This document shows positions 26,702 through 36,041 of a stretch of 64,000 nt of DNA, one piece after another. This DNA is from Mesobacillus maritimus (lineage in GTDB: Bacteria; Bacillota; Bacilli; Bacillales; Cytobacillaceae). Every line of letters begins with the position of its first letter. Position 1 is the stretch's first letter. Position numbers and translations under genes: made by a program. Where the stretch lies: positions 186,001 to 250,000 of the forward strand of contig NZ_JAMBNR010000007.1 of NCBI RefSeq assembly GCF_023715205.1, in the 5' to 3' direction. The notes beneath the pieces were generated by a model. It made no database searches, was not told the DNA's origin, and worked only from the letters and a program-made list of their open reading frames with translations.

Positions 26702-27763
26702 ATGGTGATGAACTTGTCAAGAATGGAACGGAAAATGGATCATATTAGACTTGCTCTCGAGACAGGTCAGTCAAATCGGACAGGTTTAGATGATATCAGA
26801 TTTGTTCACCAAAGCATTCCTGAAACTTCATTGGATTCGGTTAGTTTAGAAACAAAAATTGGCGAACTTGTTTTAAGTTCGCCAATTTTTATAAATGCAA
26901 TGACAGGTGGAGGCGGCGAACGAACACTAGATATTAATCGACGGCTAGCACAAGTTGCCAAAGAGACTGGAATTGGCCTAGCAGTAGGATCGCAAATGGC
27001 GGCTTTGAAAAATAATGAGGAAAGACCAACATTTGAAGTTGTGCGCGAGGAAAATCCAAATGGTATTATTTTTGGAAACCTTGGTAGTGAGGCAAACGTT
27101 GACCAAGCGAGAGCGGCTGTTGACATGATTCAAGCGGATGGTTTACAAATCCACCTTAATGTTGTTCAAGAACTAACAATGCCTGAAGGAGATCGGAATT
27201 TTCGTGGGATGCTCACAAGGATTGAACGAATTGTCAATCAGGTAAATGTGCCTGTGATTGCGAAGGAAACAGGTTTTGGTATTAGTAAGGAGAGCGTGGA
27301 AGCTTTGTTTTCAGTTGGAGTTTCTGCAGTGGATGTGAGCGGTTTTGGCGGAACTAATTTTGCTGTTATTGAGAATCAGCGTCGAACCAATACCTATTCA
27401 TTTTTTGAGAGTTGGGGTAATCCGACTGCTGCATCCATTATTGAGGCAAATGAGAAAAGCGCTGGTCGACCGATAATCGCTTCAGGAGGTATACAATCAA
27501 GCCTTGATGTTGCCAAGTGTCTAGCACTTGGTGCAAGTGCAGTCGCTTTAGCGGGTAGGATGCTGAGGTCTCTGACTGAACATGGGCAAGAGTACTTAAT
27601 CACAGAGGTTGCTCAATTAAATGACGATCTGAAAGTGATTATGACTGCATTAGGGAAAACGTCCGTTGAGGAACTGAAAACAGCCCCTTTAATCATTTCA
27701 GGTGATACTTGGCATTGGTTAAACGAAAGAGGTATTAATACCAAGAAATATAGTCAGAGGTAA
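26702..27763 (+). CDS. fni: Type 2 isopentenyl-diphosphate delta-isomerase
   Basis: 353 residues. FMN-binding and active-site patterns of the Fni family are present: FINAMTGGGGERT, AVGSQMAAL, QIHLNVVQE and SGFGGTNF, and the C-terminal IASGGIQSSLDVAKCLALGA phosphate-binding part. It interconverts IPP and DMAPP for isoprenoid synthesis, upstream of the heptaprenyl synthase encoded at 37.6-40.1 kb. The start is uncertain: ATG 26702, ATG 26708 and ATG 26723 are in frame and the ribosome binding site is weak. Confidence 0.93.
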   Translation: MVMNLSRMERKMDHIRLALETGQSNRTGLDDIRFVHQSIPETSLDSVSLETKIGELVLSSPIFINAMTGGGGERTLDINRRLAQVAKETGIGLAVGSQMAALKNNEERPTFEVVREENPNGIIFGNLGSEANVDQARAAVDMIQADGLQIHLNVVQELTMPEGDRNFRGMLTRIERIVNQVNVPVIAKETGFGISKESVEALFSVGVSAVDVSGFGGTNFAVIENQRRTNTYSFFESWGNPTAASIIEANEKSAGRPIIASGGIQSSLDVAKCLALGASAVALAGRMLRSLTEHGQEYLITEVAQLNDDLKVIMTALGKTSVEELKTAPLIISGDTWHWLNERGINTKKYSQR

Positions 27764-27797
27764 AAAAGCTTCCACCAGTTAGGTGGAAGCTTTTTTT
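27762..27797. terminator. Terminator after fni, also usable by ypzI
   Basis: A 15-bp stem (27762-27776 with 27782-27797) flanked by A and T runs, suitable for both converging transcripts. Confidence 0.9.
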
Positions 27798-27832
27798 CGT
27801 GTTAAAGGCTTTTGCGGTGCTTAATTTGGTCA

Positions 27833-27979
27833 CTACTCACTTTGTTTACCGTCATTTAATCTTCTTGCTTCCTCCGGGCTTTGAAGTTTAGTAGCACCCG
27901 GGTAGTGCAAAGCTTGATCACGATCTAATTCTACTTGTCCGCCTTTTCTAAGCTTCTTTTCCTGTCGGTCACGTCCCAT
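27833..27979 (-). CDS. ypzI: YpzI-like small protein
   Basis: 48 residues on the minus strand, starting MGRDRQEKKLRKGGQVELDR and ending RLNDGKQSE. It is very hydrophilic. The start has a strong ribosome binding site (AGGAGGTGG, about 27985-27993). The N-terminal pattern and position next to yphA match the YpzI family of small Bacillus proteins of unknown function. Confidence 0.82.
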   Translation of the reverse strand: MGRDRQEKKLRKGGQVELDRDQALHYPGATKLQSPEEARRLNDGKQSE

Positions 27980-28085
27980 TATTACCACCTCCTACCTTCT
28001 TAAGATGGAACTTGAAAAAAAGTTTATACCTTGAAGATTAAAGTACATAGGATGCAGCCATAATGGAAATGATAGGAGGGATAGG

Positions 28086-28691
28086 ATGGAAGGTGCAATG
28101 TTTTATTGGTTTGCTTGGTTAGGATGGGTTTGGGCAACGTTTTTCTTGTCCCGAGATAATCCATATCGCCTTAAAATTGCTTTTTGGTTGCTCCTATTAA
28201 TGATCTCATCTCCTTATCGAATAGAGCTGCTAGGCATAGAACTACAGATAACTGCGATTATCCTGATGGGGATTTCATTGGTTGAATTAGCCATCTTGAG
28301 AAATCGAATATTTTATAGCGTATTTTTGTCCTCTTTCATTATGATGTTAGCTTATGTAAGTTTCTTATTATTTGAGTTATTCGATCCTGTTTGGGTTATT
28401 TTTGATCGCAAGTGGATGATTGCCATTGGTGGAGTCTTATTAGCATCTGTTTTACAATCTCATAAACGGTTGCAAGTTTTATCGCTTGGGACTGGAATGT
28501 TGTTAGGGGAAATATTCTTCTCTTTTTATATGAAAAAGCTGTCTTTTACTTACGCTGTTGCCTCACCAGTGTTTTTAGATGCCCTTTCGTTAGCGGGGCT
28601 GGTGTTCTCGATCTGGGGAGTCTTATCTTACGTATCCGAATTATCAGCTGATTATATTAATCAAGGAAGGGGAAAACAAAAATCGTCATGA
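28086..28691 (+). CDS. yphA: YphA-like integral membrane protein
   Basis: 201 residues with about seven hydrophobic segments. Its position between fni and the YIEGIA gene and its length correspond to B. subtilis YphA, whose function is unknown. GGAGGGATAGG precedes the ATG. The last codons overlap the next gene by 4 bases. Confidence 0.78.
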   Translation: MEGAMFYWFAWLGWVWATFFLSRDNPYRLKIAFWLLLLMISSPYRIELLGIELQITAIILMGISLVELAILRNRIFYSVFLSSFIMMLAYVSFLLFELFDPVWVIFDRKWMIAIGGVLLASVLQSHKRLQVLSLGTGMLLGEIFFSFYMKKLSFTYAVASPVFLDALSLAGLVFSIWGVLSYVSELSADYINQGRGKQKSS

Positions 28692-29575
28692 CAGAGTATA
28701 CGCTTCCAATTGTATTTGGCTTGTTAACGGGTACAATATCACGGTTGTTTATGTTAAGAACCGATTATCGACAGTACCCTACATATTTGCATGGCAAAAT
28801 TATTCATGTCGCTTTAGGATTTATTGCTGCTGGCTTAGGTGCTGTGTTTGGACCGGCCATACTAGAAGAAGAATTTACAGCTATAACGTTTTTAACTGTC
28901 GCGGCATCACAGTTTCGAGAAGTAAGAAATATGGAAAGGAATACATTATCAGAATTAGATAACTATGAACTTGTAACACGTGGAAGAACTTATATTGAGG
29001 GAATTGCAATTGCATTTGAGAGTCGGAACTATCTTGTGATTTTTACAGCACTGGTCAGCACAATGGCATATTTACTCTTTAATATATGGATTGGAATTAT
29101 TGTAGCGATTGCATCGATGTACATATCTCACCTATTAATGTCTGGTGGAAAACTTAAGGATATTGTTGATATTGAGTATGTAGAACCAAGGTTCGAGGGT
29201 GCCGGTCTCTATGTGGACAATATCTACATCATGAATATCGGTTTACCAGCTAGGCAAAAGGAAGTTCTTAGGTATGGAATGGGGTTTATCTTAAAACCTA
29301 AAAATTTCAATGCTCGCTCTACAATTGCAAATCTCGGACAAAGACAGGCGATATTGCATGATGTAGCTACTGCGTTAGGCGTTTATCGAGACTCTGGAAC
29401 ACCAGCACTCGTACCTTTAGCAAAACGTGATCTTGATGATGGGCGTGTTGGCGTTTTTGTATTACCTCAAGATAGGGATATTGATAAAGCTCTTAAGGTA
29501 ATCGGAGATGTGCCGACGCTTGAAAATGCAATTAGGATGTCAACTGAGAAGGTTGGGATGAAAAATGAATCTTGA
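28688..29575 (+). CDS. YIEGIA-family protein
   Basis: 295 residues with membrane helices in the first half and a soluble second half (about 165-295). The name-giving motif YIEGIA is visible at about residues 104-109. It corresponds to yphB in B. subtilis gene order. Its molecular function is not established to my knowledge; the family is largely confined to spore formers. The 3' end overlaps the next small gene. Confidence 0.8.
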   Translation: MTEYTLPIVFGLLTGTISRLFMLRTDYRQYPTYLHGKIIHVALGFIAAGLGAVFGPAILEEEFTAITFLTVAASQFREVRNMERNTLSELDNYELVTRGRTYIEGIAIAFESRNYLVIFTALVSTMAYLLFNIWIGIIVAIASMYISHLLMSGGKLKDIVDIEYVEPRFEGAGLYVDNIYIMNIGLPARQKEVLRYGMGFILKPKNFNARSTIANLGQRQAILHDVATALGVYRDSGTPALVPLAKRDLDDGRVGVFVLPQDRDIDKALKVIGDVPTLENAIRMSTEKVGMKNES

Positions 29576-29750
29576 AAAGTATATACTAGCAACGATCACA
29601 ACCAATAGGAATAAGGTCGGTTCAGGTTTGGGTGTTTTTTATTGTGATACGAAAGAAGAAATGGAAACAGTTACGGCGAATTTGGAAGCCATACTTGATG
29701 GGATTGCACACTTGCTTTCTGAAGATTTATATGTAATTGTCAAACACTGA
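29565..29750 (+). CDS. Small partner protein of YIEGIA (capping complex subunit)
   Basis: 61 residues: MNLEKYILATITTNRNKVGS...LYVIVKH. The open frame starts inside the end of the YIEGIA gene. I recognise it as the short family annotated as capping complex subunit for YIEGIA. Both the overlap and the pairing suggest that the two proteins act together. Confidence 0.7.
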   Translation: MNLEKYILATITTNRNKVGSGLGVFYCDTKEEMETVTANLEAILDGIAHLLSEDLYVIVKH

Positions 29751-29800
29751 TAAGGTTTTCGTTGCCTGAACTGGAACATCTTTGATAAAATGAGAAAGTT

Positions 29801-29830
29801 AACCCTTCTTATCAGGAAGGGTTTTATTTT
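29801..29830 (+). terminator. Intrinsic terminator before der
   Basis: AACCCTTC pairs with GAAGGGTT (29816-29823), followed by TTATTTTA. Confidence 0.8.
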
Positions 29831-29901
29831 ATCGTTGAGTGTAGGATTCTTTAATTGTAACAGAATAATGTTATCGTAGTGAAATTGAAAGGGTGATTTT
29901 T

Positions 29902-31212
29902 ATGGCGAAGCCAGTGGTAGCGATTGTCGGCCGCCCAAATGTGGGGAAATCGACGATTTTTAACCGGATTGTTGGTGAACGCGTTTCTATAGTAGAGGAT
30001 ATTCCAGGAGTAACTAGAGATCGTATCTATAGTTCTGCTGAATGGTTAGCATATGATTTTAATATTATTGATACAGGTGGAATTGACATAGGAGACGAGC
30101 CTTTTCTTGAGCAAATTCGGCAACAAGCGGAAATTGCGATTGAGGAAGCGGATGTAATTCTCTTTCTTGTCAACGGTAGAGAGGGAGTCACAGCTGCAGA
30201 TGAAGAGGTTGCGAAGATTTTATATCGATCCCAAAAACCTATTGTTCTAGGTGTGAACAAAATTGATAACCCAGAGATGCGAAGTGAAATCTATGACTTC
30301 TATGCTCTTGGATTTGGGGAGCCAATCCCGATCTCTGGTTCGCATGGTCTTGGTCTAGGAGATTTACTTGATGAAGCAGCGAAACACTTCCCTAAAGGGG
30401 ATGAAAAGGATTATGATGATGATATCATCAAATTTTCCTTAATCGGCCGCCCGAATGTGGGGAAATCCTCACTTACGAATGCGATTCTCGGCGAAGATCG
30501 TGTTATTGTTAGCTCAATTGCTGGAACAACAAGAGATGCAATTGATTCCAATTTTAAGTACAATGGTCAAGACTATGTAATAATTGATACGGCCGGAATG
30601 AGGAAAAAAGGGAAAGTATATGAGAGTACTGAGAAATATAGTGTTTTGCGTGCACTAAGAGCGATTGAGCGCTCGGATGTTGTTCTTGTTGTTTTAGACG
30701 GCGAAGAAGGGATTATCGAACAAGACAAGCATATTGCTGGTTACGCACATGAAGCAGGTCGTGCGGTTATTATCGTGGTAAATAAATGGGATGCTGTTGA
30801 GAAAGATGAAAAGACAATGAAGGCATTTGAACAAAATATTAGGGAACATTTTCAATTCCTCAATTACGCACCAATCGTCTTTTTGTCTGCGAAAACAAAG
30901 AAACGCATTCATACATTAATGCCAATGATTGATGTGGCAAGTGAAAACCATTCTAGAAGGGTTCAAACCAATATTCTAAATGAAGTAATTATGGATGCGA
31001 TTGCAATGAACCCAGCACCGGCTGATAAGGGAAAGCGTTTAAAAGTATATTATGCGACTCAAGTATCGGTAAAACCACCAGTATTTGTTGTATTTGTCAA
31101 TGATCCTGAACTCATGCATTTCTCTTACCAAAGATTTTTAGAAAATCGTATTCGGGATGCATTCGGATTTGAAGGAACTCCAATTAAAATCTTTGCTAGG
31201 GAACGGAAATAA
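29902..31212 (+). CDS. der: GTPase Der (EngA), ribosome assembly factor
   Basis: 436 residues, the family's usual length. Two G domains are seen: GRPNVGKST at about 9-17 with DTGG and NKID, and a second GRPNVGKSS at about 181-189 with DTAGM and NKWD. A KH-like domain ends the protein. It is essential for 50S subunit assembly. ATG 29902 is preferred (spacing from AAAGGG); GTG 29893 overlaps the ribosome binding site. Confidence 0.96.
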   Translation: MAKPVVAIVGRPNVGKSTIFNRIVGERVSIVEDIPGVTRDRIYSSAEWLAYDFNIIDTGGIDIGDEPFLEQIRQQAEIAIEEADVILFLVNGREGVTAADEEVAKILYRSQKPIVLGVNKIDNPEMRSEIYDFYALGFGEPIPISGSHGLGLGDLLDEAAKHFPKGDEKDYDDDIIKFSLIGRPNVGKSSLTNAILGEDRVIVSSIAGTTRDAIDSNFKYNGQDYVIIDTAGMRKKGKVYESTEKYSVLRALRAIERSDVVLVVLDGEEGIIEQDKHIAGYAHEAGRAVIIVVNKWDAVEKDEKTMKAFEQNIREHFQFLNYAPIVFLSAKTKKRIHTLMPMIDVASENHSRRVQTNILNEVIMDAIAMNPAPADKGKRLKVYYATQVSVKPPVFVVFVNDPELMHFSYQRFLENRIRDAFGFEGTPIKIFARERK

Positions 31213-31239
31213 TATTCTTAATTCAAAGGTTGTGGTGAA

Positions 31240-32292
31240 GTGGAACGGAAACTAGAAGATGTAACAGTTGTCGGAGCAGGAAGCTGGGGAACGGCTTTAG
31301 CGTTAGTATTAGCTGATAATGGTCATCGTGTAAGATTATGGGGACATAACCCAACTCAAATTGAAGAAATCAACCAATACCATACTAATAAAAAATACTT
31401 ACCTGGTATCGAGTTGCCGCAATTAATTGAAGGATATAGTGATTTAAAAGCTTCCTTAATGGGAATTGATACGGTGATTTTGGCAGTACCAACAAAAGCG
31501 ATTAGAGAAGTTTTGCGAAACATGCAAGAGTTTCAGAAGGAACCTTTAACAATTGTTCATGTAAGTAAAGGGATTGAGCCTGATACTCTTTTAAGGATTT
31601 CAGAGATGATTGAACAGGAGATGCCAGCGACTTTATTAAATGATGTGGTTGTGTTATCTGGACCAAGCCATGCAGAAGAAGTTAGTTTGCGACATCCAAC
31701 TACAGTCACTGTTTCTTCGAAGAATATGGAGGCAGCTGAGCGAATTCAGGACTTGTTCTTAAACCAAAATTTTAGGGTATACACAAACCCTGACTTAATC
31801 GGCGTCGAAATTGGTGGGGCGTTGAAAAATATTATCGCTCTTGCAGCTGGTATTTCCGATGGTTTAGGATATGGAGATAATGCAAAGGCAGCTCTTATTA
31901 CAAGGGGGCTAGCCGAAATTGCTCGCCTTGGGGTGAAAATGGGAGCGAGTCCTTTAACCTTTTCAGGCTTAACAGGTATTGGCGACTTAATTGTTACTTG
32001 TACTAGTGTCCATTCACGTAACTGGCGTGCTGGGAATATGTTAGGGAAAGGAGATAATCTCCAAGAAGTACTTGATCAAATGGGAATGGTTGTTGAAGGG
32101 GTACGAACAACAAAGGCTGCTTATCAATTAGCAGAAAAATATGATGTTAAGATGCCAATAACCTGTGCATTAAATAACATTCTATTCCACGGGGTCAATC
32201 CTAAAGATGCAGTGGATGAGCTCATGACAAGAAGAAAAACACATGAAAATGAAGATCTGGCTAATATACTTAGTTTAGATTCAACTAACTAA
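31240..32292 (+). CDS. gpsA: NAD(P)H-dependent glycerol-3-phosphate dehydrogenase
   Basis: 350 residues. The nucleotide-binding motif is [12 protein letters not shown] (about 9-20), GPSHAEEV is near residue 142, and the catalytic lysine lies in [13 protein letters not shown] near 193. It reduces dihydroxyacetone phosphate to sn-glycerol-3-phosphate for lipids. It starts at GTG 31240, 28 bases after der. Confidence 0.95.
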   Translation: MERKLEDVTVVGAGSWGTALALVLADNGHRVRLWGHNPTQIEEINQYHTNKKYLPGIELPQLIEGYSDLKASLMGIDTVILAVPTKAIREVLRNMQEFQKEPLTIVHVSKGIEPDTLLRISEMIEQEMPATLLNDVVVLSGPSHAEEVSLRHPTTVTVSSKNMEAAERIQDLFLNQNFRVYTNPDLIGVEIGGALKNIIALAAGISDGLGYGDNAKAALITRGLAEIARLGVKMGASPLTFSGLTGIGDLIVTCTSVHSRNWRAGNMLGKGDNLQEVLDQMGMVVEGVRTTKAAYQLAEKYDVKMPITCALNNILFHGVNPKDAVDELMTRRKTHENEDLANILSLDSTN

Positions 32293-32354
32293 TTCTCTGC
32301 AATATCCAATTCTGCTCATCATTTTCGGATGAAGACGTGATTGTCTCTTTTTAC

Positions 32355-32552
32355 TAGGTTCTTTTCTCTTTCTCAAAACTTGGTTCTTTATAGAGTAAAT
32401 ATAGAATATTTACCTATGAGTGCTTTCCAAAGTAAGCATAGAAGAGGAGAAAAGAGATTACAAACTAAGTAATAATGCAGAGAAAAGCTTATTTCACGTT
32501 AAAATTTGCTTTAAGTTTTTAACACAAGCTCTGCAAAAACAACATTTCTCTT
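32355..32552 (+). repeat. Dispersed intergenic repeat, copy C
   Basis: About 198 bp in the same orientation as A. It starts TAGGTTCTTTTCTCTTTCTC and includes GAGGAGAAAAGAGATTACAA, which is nearly identical to copy E (read on the minus strand), and AAGTTTTTAACACAAGCTCTG. The outer right end is the most decayed part. It lies between gpsA and its apparent terminator. Confidence 0.78.
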
Positions 32553-32554
32553 AA

Positions 32555-32697
32555 ATATTTTGTGTTCAGGAAAATAATATTTTCTTATTTCACAAAATAT
32601 AGGCATTCGAGGATGCGAGTATTCATCGATTTGCATACAATGCAACGAAGCAACTGGTAGTTTGAACCCGGTGTGTGGGTAATTTAGTCACTTATAA
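32555..32697 (+). ncRNA. Hairpin-rich intergenic stretch, candidate small RNA or long 3' UTR
   Basis: Four stems occur in series: ATATTTTGTG (32555-32564) with CACAAAATAT (32591-32600), enclosing GAAAAT/ATTTTC; GCATT/GATGC (32603-32616); TTGCAT/ATGCAA (32631-32645); ACCC/GGGT (32666-32680). An intrinsic terminator follows directly. There is no ORF longer than about 15 codons and no known RNA family recognised. Confidence 0.35.
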
Positions 32698-32740
32698 ACT
32701 GAGATGAGGAAACTGCCCCTTCCTTATCTCAGCTTTTTTT
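32698..32740 (+). terminator. Intrinsic terminator upstream of the yphE-like gene
   Basis: CTGAGATGAGG pairs with CCTTATCTCAG (32722-32732), with seven T after it. Confidence 0.88.
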
Positions 32741-32781
32741 GTTTGAAAACTATGCTAAAGGTGCTTTATGAACCATTTTTA

Positions 32782-32790
32782 TGATATAAT
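32782..32790 (+). promoter_or_regulatory. Extended -10 promoter of the yphE-like gene
   Basis: TGATATAAT is a perfect extended -10 (TGnTATAAT). No good -35 is seen, which is normal for this class. Confidence 0.6.
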
Positions 32791-32817
32791 ACTTCTCGGA
32801 AAAGGGGAGTGGTTTTA

Positions 32818-33018
32818 TTGTCACCAGCTTTACTAAAAATGTATATTTCGTTTGTGGGCATGGGGTTGATGTTTCTTGCTCTTATCACACTTTATTTTAG
32901 TCGGTATAAATTAAAAGGCTTCTTTAAAGCAATCACAGGTTTTCTTGCATTTATTTTTATGGCTACAGCAGGACTTATAATCTTTTTTGTTGTTCTAAGT
33001 GGCCCTACAACAGGTTGA
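32818..33018 (+). CDS. yphE: YphE-like small membrane protein (DUF2768)
   Basis: 66 residues from TTG 32818 (SPALLKMYISFVGMGLMFLA), with two membrane helices. The TTG is spaced well from AAAGGGGAG (32801-32809); GTG 32809 overlaps it. The position between gpsA and yphF matches B. subtilis. Function unknown. Confidence 0.78.
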   Translation: MSPALLKMYISFVGMGLMFLALITLYFSRYKLKGFFKAITGFLAFIFMATAGLIIFFVVLSGPTTG

Positions 33019-33046
33019 TGATAAAAATGAGAGTGAGTATAAAGTT

Positions 33047-33757
33047 ATGCTTAAATTAATTAAAATGTGGTCTGGAGTCTTTTTTTTACTATTTTTAACA
33101 GGATGTATGTATCCAAAAGAAAATTTGGCTCAAAATCAAGTCCCCTATGATGCACAAATCAATATGGTCCAAGAGGCTGTCAATCAGTTTCAGGAGAGCA
33201 ATAATGGGATTTTGCCAATAAAAACGAAAGATGCATCAACACCGATTTACCAAAAGTATTTAATCGATTTTAAAAAAATTGTACCCGAGTACATATCTGA
33301 AGTTCCTGGAAACGCCTATGAGAGTGGTGGGGTATTTCAATATGTTTTAATTGATGTTGAAAACGAACCTACAGTTAAATTATTGGATTTACGAGTAGCC
33401 GAAACGATTCGAGAAATTAAAATTAAGATACAAGCAAATAAATATCCACCATTTAAGGGTCAGCTTTCAAAAAATCTATTTACGCTAGATTTTAGTAAAA
33501 TAGGTTACACTGAAGAACCGGTCGCAGTTAGTCCCTATACGGGAAAAAATCTTCCTTATGTGATTACTGGTGAAGGTGAAATCTACGTCGATTACCGGAG
33601 TGATCTTTACCAAGTTATCAAAGAAAACGAATACAACCTTACACCGGGAGAAGATATTCGGTATATCCTCACCGAAAATTCGCCAATTGTACCCGGATAT
33701 TCACTTCCATATACAGTAGATCCCGAAAATGGAGAACCAATCTTTTTAGAGAATTAG
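33047..33757 (+). CDS. yphF: YphF-like lipoprotein
   Basis: 236 residues from ATG 33047, giving a lipoprotein signal with lipobox LTGC (cysteine near residue 20) after a hydrophobic core. The rest is soluble and exported. An upstream in-frame GTG at 32999 would lengthen the N-terminus past a normal signal. The position just before spoIVA matches B. subtilis yphF; function unknown. Confidence 0.78.
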   Translation: MLKLIKMWSGVFFLLFLTGCMYPKENLAQNQVPYDAQINMVQEAVNQFQESNNGILPIKTKDASTPIYQKYLIDFKKIVPEYISEVPGNAYESGGVFQYVLIDVENEPTVKLLDLRVAETIREIKIKIQANKYPPFKGQLSKNLFTLDFSKIGYTEEPVAVSPYTGKNLPYVITGEGEIYVDYRSDLYQVIKENEYNLTPGEDIRYILTENSPIVPGYSLPYTVDPENGEPIFLEN

Positions 33758-33761
33758 TCAT

Positions 33762-33806
33762 AACCCTTCTTCTGCACAATATATTGTGGAAGAAGGGTTT
33801 TTTTTC
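33762..33806 (+). terminator. Intrinsic terminator after yphF
   Basis: An 11-bp stem, AACCCTTCTTC with GAAGAAGGGTT (33789-33799), has further pairing CACAAT/ATTGTG in the loop and a run of T. Confidence 0.9.
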
Positions 33807-33879
33807 CTTCAGGGAGTGGTAGTGGGAAGAGACCCCACATACTCGTGGGATAGCATAAAGTGAAAAAAATTAAAAAAAT

Positions 33880-33910
33880 GTCATAGAGGTATAGGACAAC
33901 GTCATAGATA
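33880..33910 (+). promoter_or_regulatory. Possible sigma-E promoter of spoIVA
   Basis: GTCATAGA (33880-33887), a 15-base spacer and CATAGATA (33903-33910) resemble the sigma-E consensus (GTCATATT, CATACAAT). spoIVA is a mother-cell gene under sigma-E in B. subtilis. The -10 match is partial. Confidence 0.4.
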
Positions 33911-33978
33911 TATATTGTCCCAGATTACCAAAAGGATGATATTTTTTCCCACTAACTCTATGATCGGGAGGGGATCAC

Positions 33979-35457
33979 TTGGAAAAGGTAGATATTTTTA
34001 AGGATATCGCTGAGCGAACAGGCGGCGATATATACTTGGGAGTTGTCGGTGCAGTAAGAACAGGCAAGTCCACTTTCATCAAGAAATTTATGGAACTCGT
34101 TGTTTTACCAAATATAGAAAATGAAGCGGATCGTGCTCGCTGTCAAGACGAATTGCCACAGAGTGCGGCAGGTAAAACAATTATGACAACTGAACCAAAA
34201 TTCGTACCTAATCAGGCGGCATCCATTCACGTAGATGAAGGCCTAGATGTCAACATAAGGCTAGTAGATTGTGTTGGATATACAGTCCCTGGTGCAAAAG
34301 GTTACGAAGATGAAAATGGGCCAAGGATGATTAATACACCTTGGTACGAGGAACCGATTCCGTTTCATGAAGCGGCGGAAATCGGAACTAGAAAGGTAAT
34401 TCAAGAACATTCAACAATAGGTGTGGTAATTACTTCTGATGGAACGATTGGTGACATTCCGCGGATGGATTACCTTGAAGCAGAAGAAAGAGTCATTGAG
34501 GAATTAAAAGAGGTCGGGAAACCGTTTATCATGGTGGTAAACAGTGCACAACCTCACCATCCCAATACTGAAACTTTAAGAAATGAGCTAGCAGAGAAAT
34601 ATGATATTCCTGTTTTAGCAATGAGTGTAGAAAGTATGCGAGAAACCGATGTCTTGGCTGTTTTGCGTGAGGCATTATATGAATTCCCTGTTCTCGAGGT
34701 GAATGTAAATTTACCAAGTTGGGTAATGGTCTTAAGAGAAAATCATTGGCTGCGTGAAAGTTATCAAGAGGCAGTAAAAGAGACGGTTAAAGATATAAAG
34801 CGTCTCCGTGATGTCGATCGAGTTGTTCAACAATTCAGTGACTATGAGTTTATAGATAGTGCAGGTCTTGCAGGAATTGAGATGGGGCAGGGGGTAGCTG
34901 AGATTGACTTGTTTGCTCCAGATGACCTTTATGATGACATCCTCAAGGAAATTGTTGGCGTTGAGATCCGTGGAAAGGATCATTTGTTAGAATTAATGCA
35001 AGACTTTGCCTATGCGAAAGCTGAGTACGATCAAGTGGCAGATGCCTTAAAGATGGTAAAACAAACCGGCTATGGGATTGCTTCGCCTTCATTGACAGAT
35101 ATGAGTTTGGAAGAACCGGAAATTATTCGCCAAGGCTCGAGATTTGGAGTTCGTCTAAAGGCGGTTGCTCCTTCCATCCATATGATTAAAGTTGATGTTG
35201 AGTCGGAATTCTCACCGATAATTGGGACTGAGAAGCAAAGTGAGGAATTAGTTCGTTACTTAATGCAAGACTTTGAGGATGACCCACTGTCCATTTGGAA
35301 TTCAGATATATTCGGGAGAAGCTTAAGTTCCATTGTCAGAGAAGGAATCTCTGCAAAACTCTCCTTAATGCCGGAAAACGCACGCTATAAATTAAAAGAG
35401 ACGCTAGAGCGAATTATTAATGAAGGCTCAGGTGGTTTAATCGCAATTATTTTATAA
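33979..35457 (+). CDS. spoIVA: SpoIVA, spore coat basement ATPase
   Basis: 492 residues, the exact length typical of SpoIVA. Walker A is GAVRTGKST (about 24-32); the start MEKVDIFKDIAERTGGDIYLGV and the conserved end NEGSGGLIAIIL are family hallmarks. It polymerises with ATP hydrolysis around the forespore and is the base for coat assembly. It starts at TTG 33979 after GGGAGGGG. It is monocistronic. Confidence 0.97.
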   Translation: MEKVDIFKDIAERTGGDIYLGVVGAVRTGKSTFIKKFMELVVLPNIENEADRARCQDELPQSAAGKTIMTTEPKFVPNQAASIHVDEGLDVNIRLVDCVGYTVPGAKGYEDENGPRMINTPWYEEPIPFHEAAEIGTRKVIQEHSTIGVVITSDGTIGDIPRMDYLEAEERVIEELKEVGKPFIMVVNSAQPHHPNTETLRNELAEKYDIPVLAMSVESMRETDVLAVLREALYEFPVLEVNVNLPSWVMVLRENHWLRESYQEAVKETVKDIKRLRDVDRVVQQFSDYEFIDSAGLAGIEMGQGVAEIDLFAPDDLYDDILKEIVGVEIRGKDHLLELMQDFAYAKAEYDQVADALKMVKQTGYGIASPSLTDMSLEEPEIIRQGSRFGVRLKAVAPSIHMIKVDVESEFSPIIGTEKQSEELVRYLMQDFEDDPLSIWNSDIFGRSLSSIVREGISAKLSLMPENARYKLKETLERIINEGSGGLIAIIL

Positions 35458-35463
35458 TGATAC

Positions 35464-35489
35464 GACTCCAGTTATGGAGTCTTTTTTTT
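35464..35489 (+). terminator. Intrinsic terminator after spoIVA
   Basis: GACTCCA pairs with TGGAGTC (35475-35481), followed by eight T. Confidence 0.9.
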
Positions 35490-35692
35490 GAACTTTTTTT
35501 CTTAAACTTTGCTGCTTTTATAGATAAAATGTAAGAATTAGCTGAGTTTTATTGGAAAGTATTTTTGCCTTTTTCAAAGTTGAGTTTTTTCTTTTAACGA
35601 AATTAGAGAAGGTTTCAATAAAAAAAGAATTACAGATTGTGTTATCCAGAAACAGTTAAGCACCTTAGAATCAAACTTTTAGAAAACAGAAA
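35490..35692 (+). repeat. Dispersed intergenic repeat, copy D
   Basis: About 200 bp, same orientation as A and directly after the spoIVA terminator. The left part, TTTTTTTCTTAAACTTTGCTGC, is clear; the right part, AATCAAACTTTTAGAAAACAG, is more diverged. Boundaries on the right are uncertain. Confidence 0.65.
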
Positions 35693-35835
35693 TTTTTGTT
35701 TCTTTAGATAAAATTAGCAATAATACAGGCTAAATCCCTTTTATTGGTGGATTTTCACCTTGTGGAAGAAAAGATTACCATTATTTCTTGAATTTATCTT
35801 GATAAGGCCATTTGATTATGATAATCTTTTAACAG

Positions 35836-35889
35836 ATTAACGTTACAGGCGCCGAGAACCCTTGTTATATCAAGGTTTAGGCGGTTAAT
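35836..35889 (+). promoter_or_regulatory. Tiered stem-loop in the hbs leader
   Basis: Three nested stems: ATTAAC/GTTAAT (35836-35841, 35884-35889), CGCC/GGCG (35850-35853, 35880-35883) and AACC..TTG/CAAGGTT (35857-35864, 35871-35878), with an 8-base bulge on the left arm. A possible promoter (TTGATA 35799-35804, GATAAT 35820-35825) would start the RNA near 35832, putting the hairpin at the 5' end of the hbs mRNA. The remaining 150 bases to hbs are AT-rich without an ORF. Confidence 0.5.
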
Positions 35890-36041
35890 CCCATTTTAAA
35901 TGCATGTTTGGAATATTTATTCCAAGGATTGTAAGAAAAATGTTGCTGTTAATGTTTAGAATTCCTTCTTTTTGTTTAGAAATGTAATAACAAGTTTGTT
36001 TCTGAGCAATATTACAGGATCATTGGGAGGAGGTGAAAGGC

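Noticed and set aside
32650-32690. T-arm-like sequence (minus strand GGGTTCAAAC) that hinted at a tRNA
   Set aside because: No matching T-stem, acceptor stem or anticodon arm can be formed around it.
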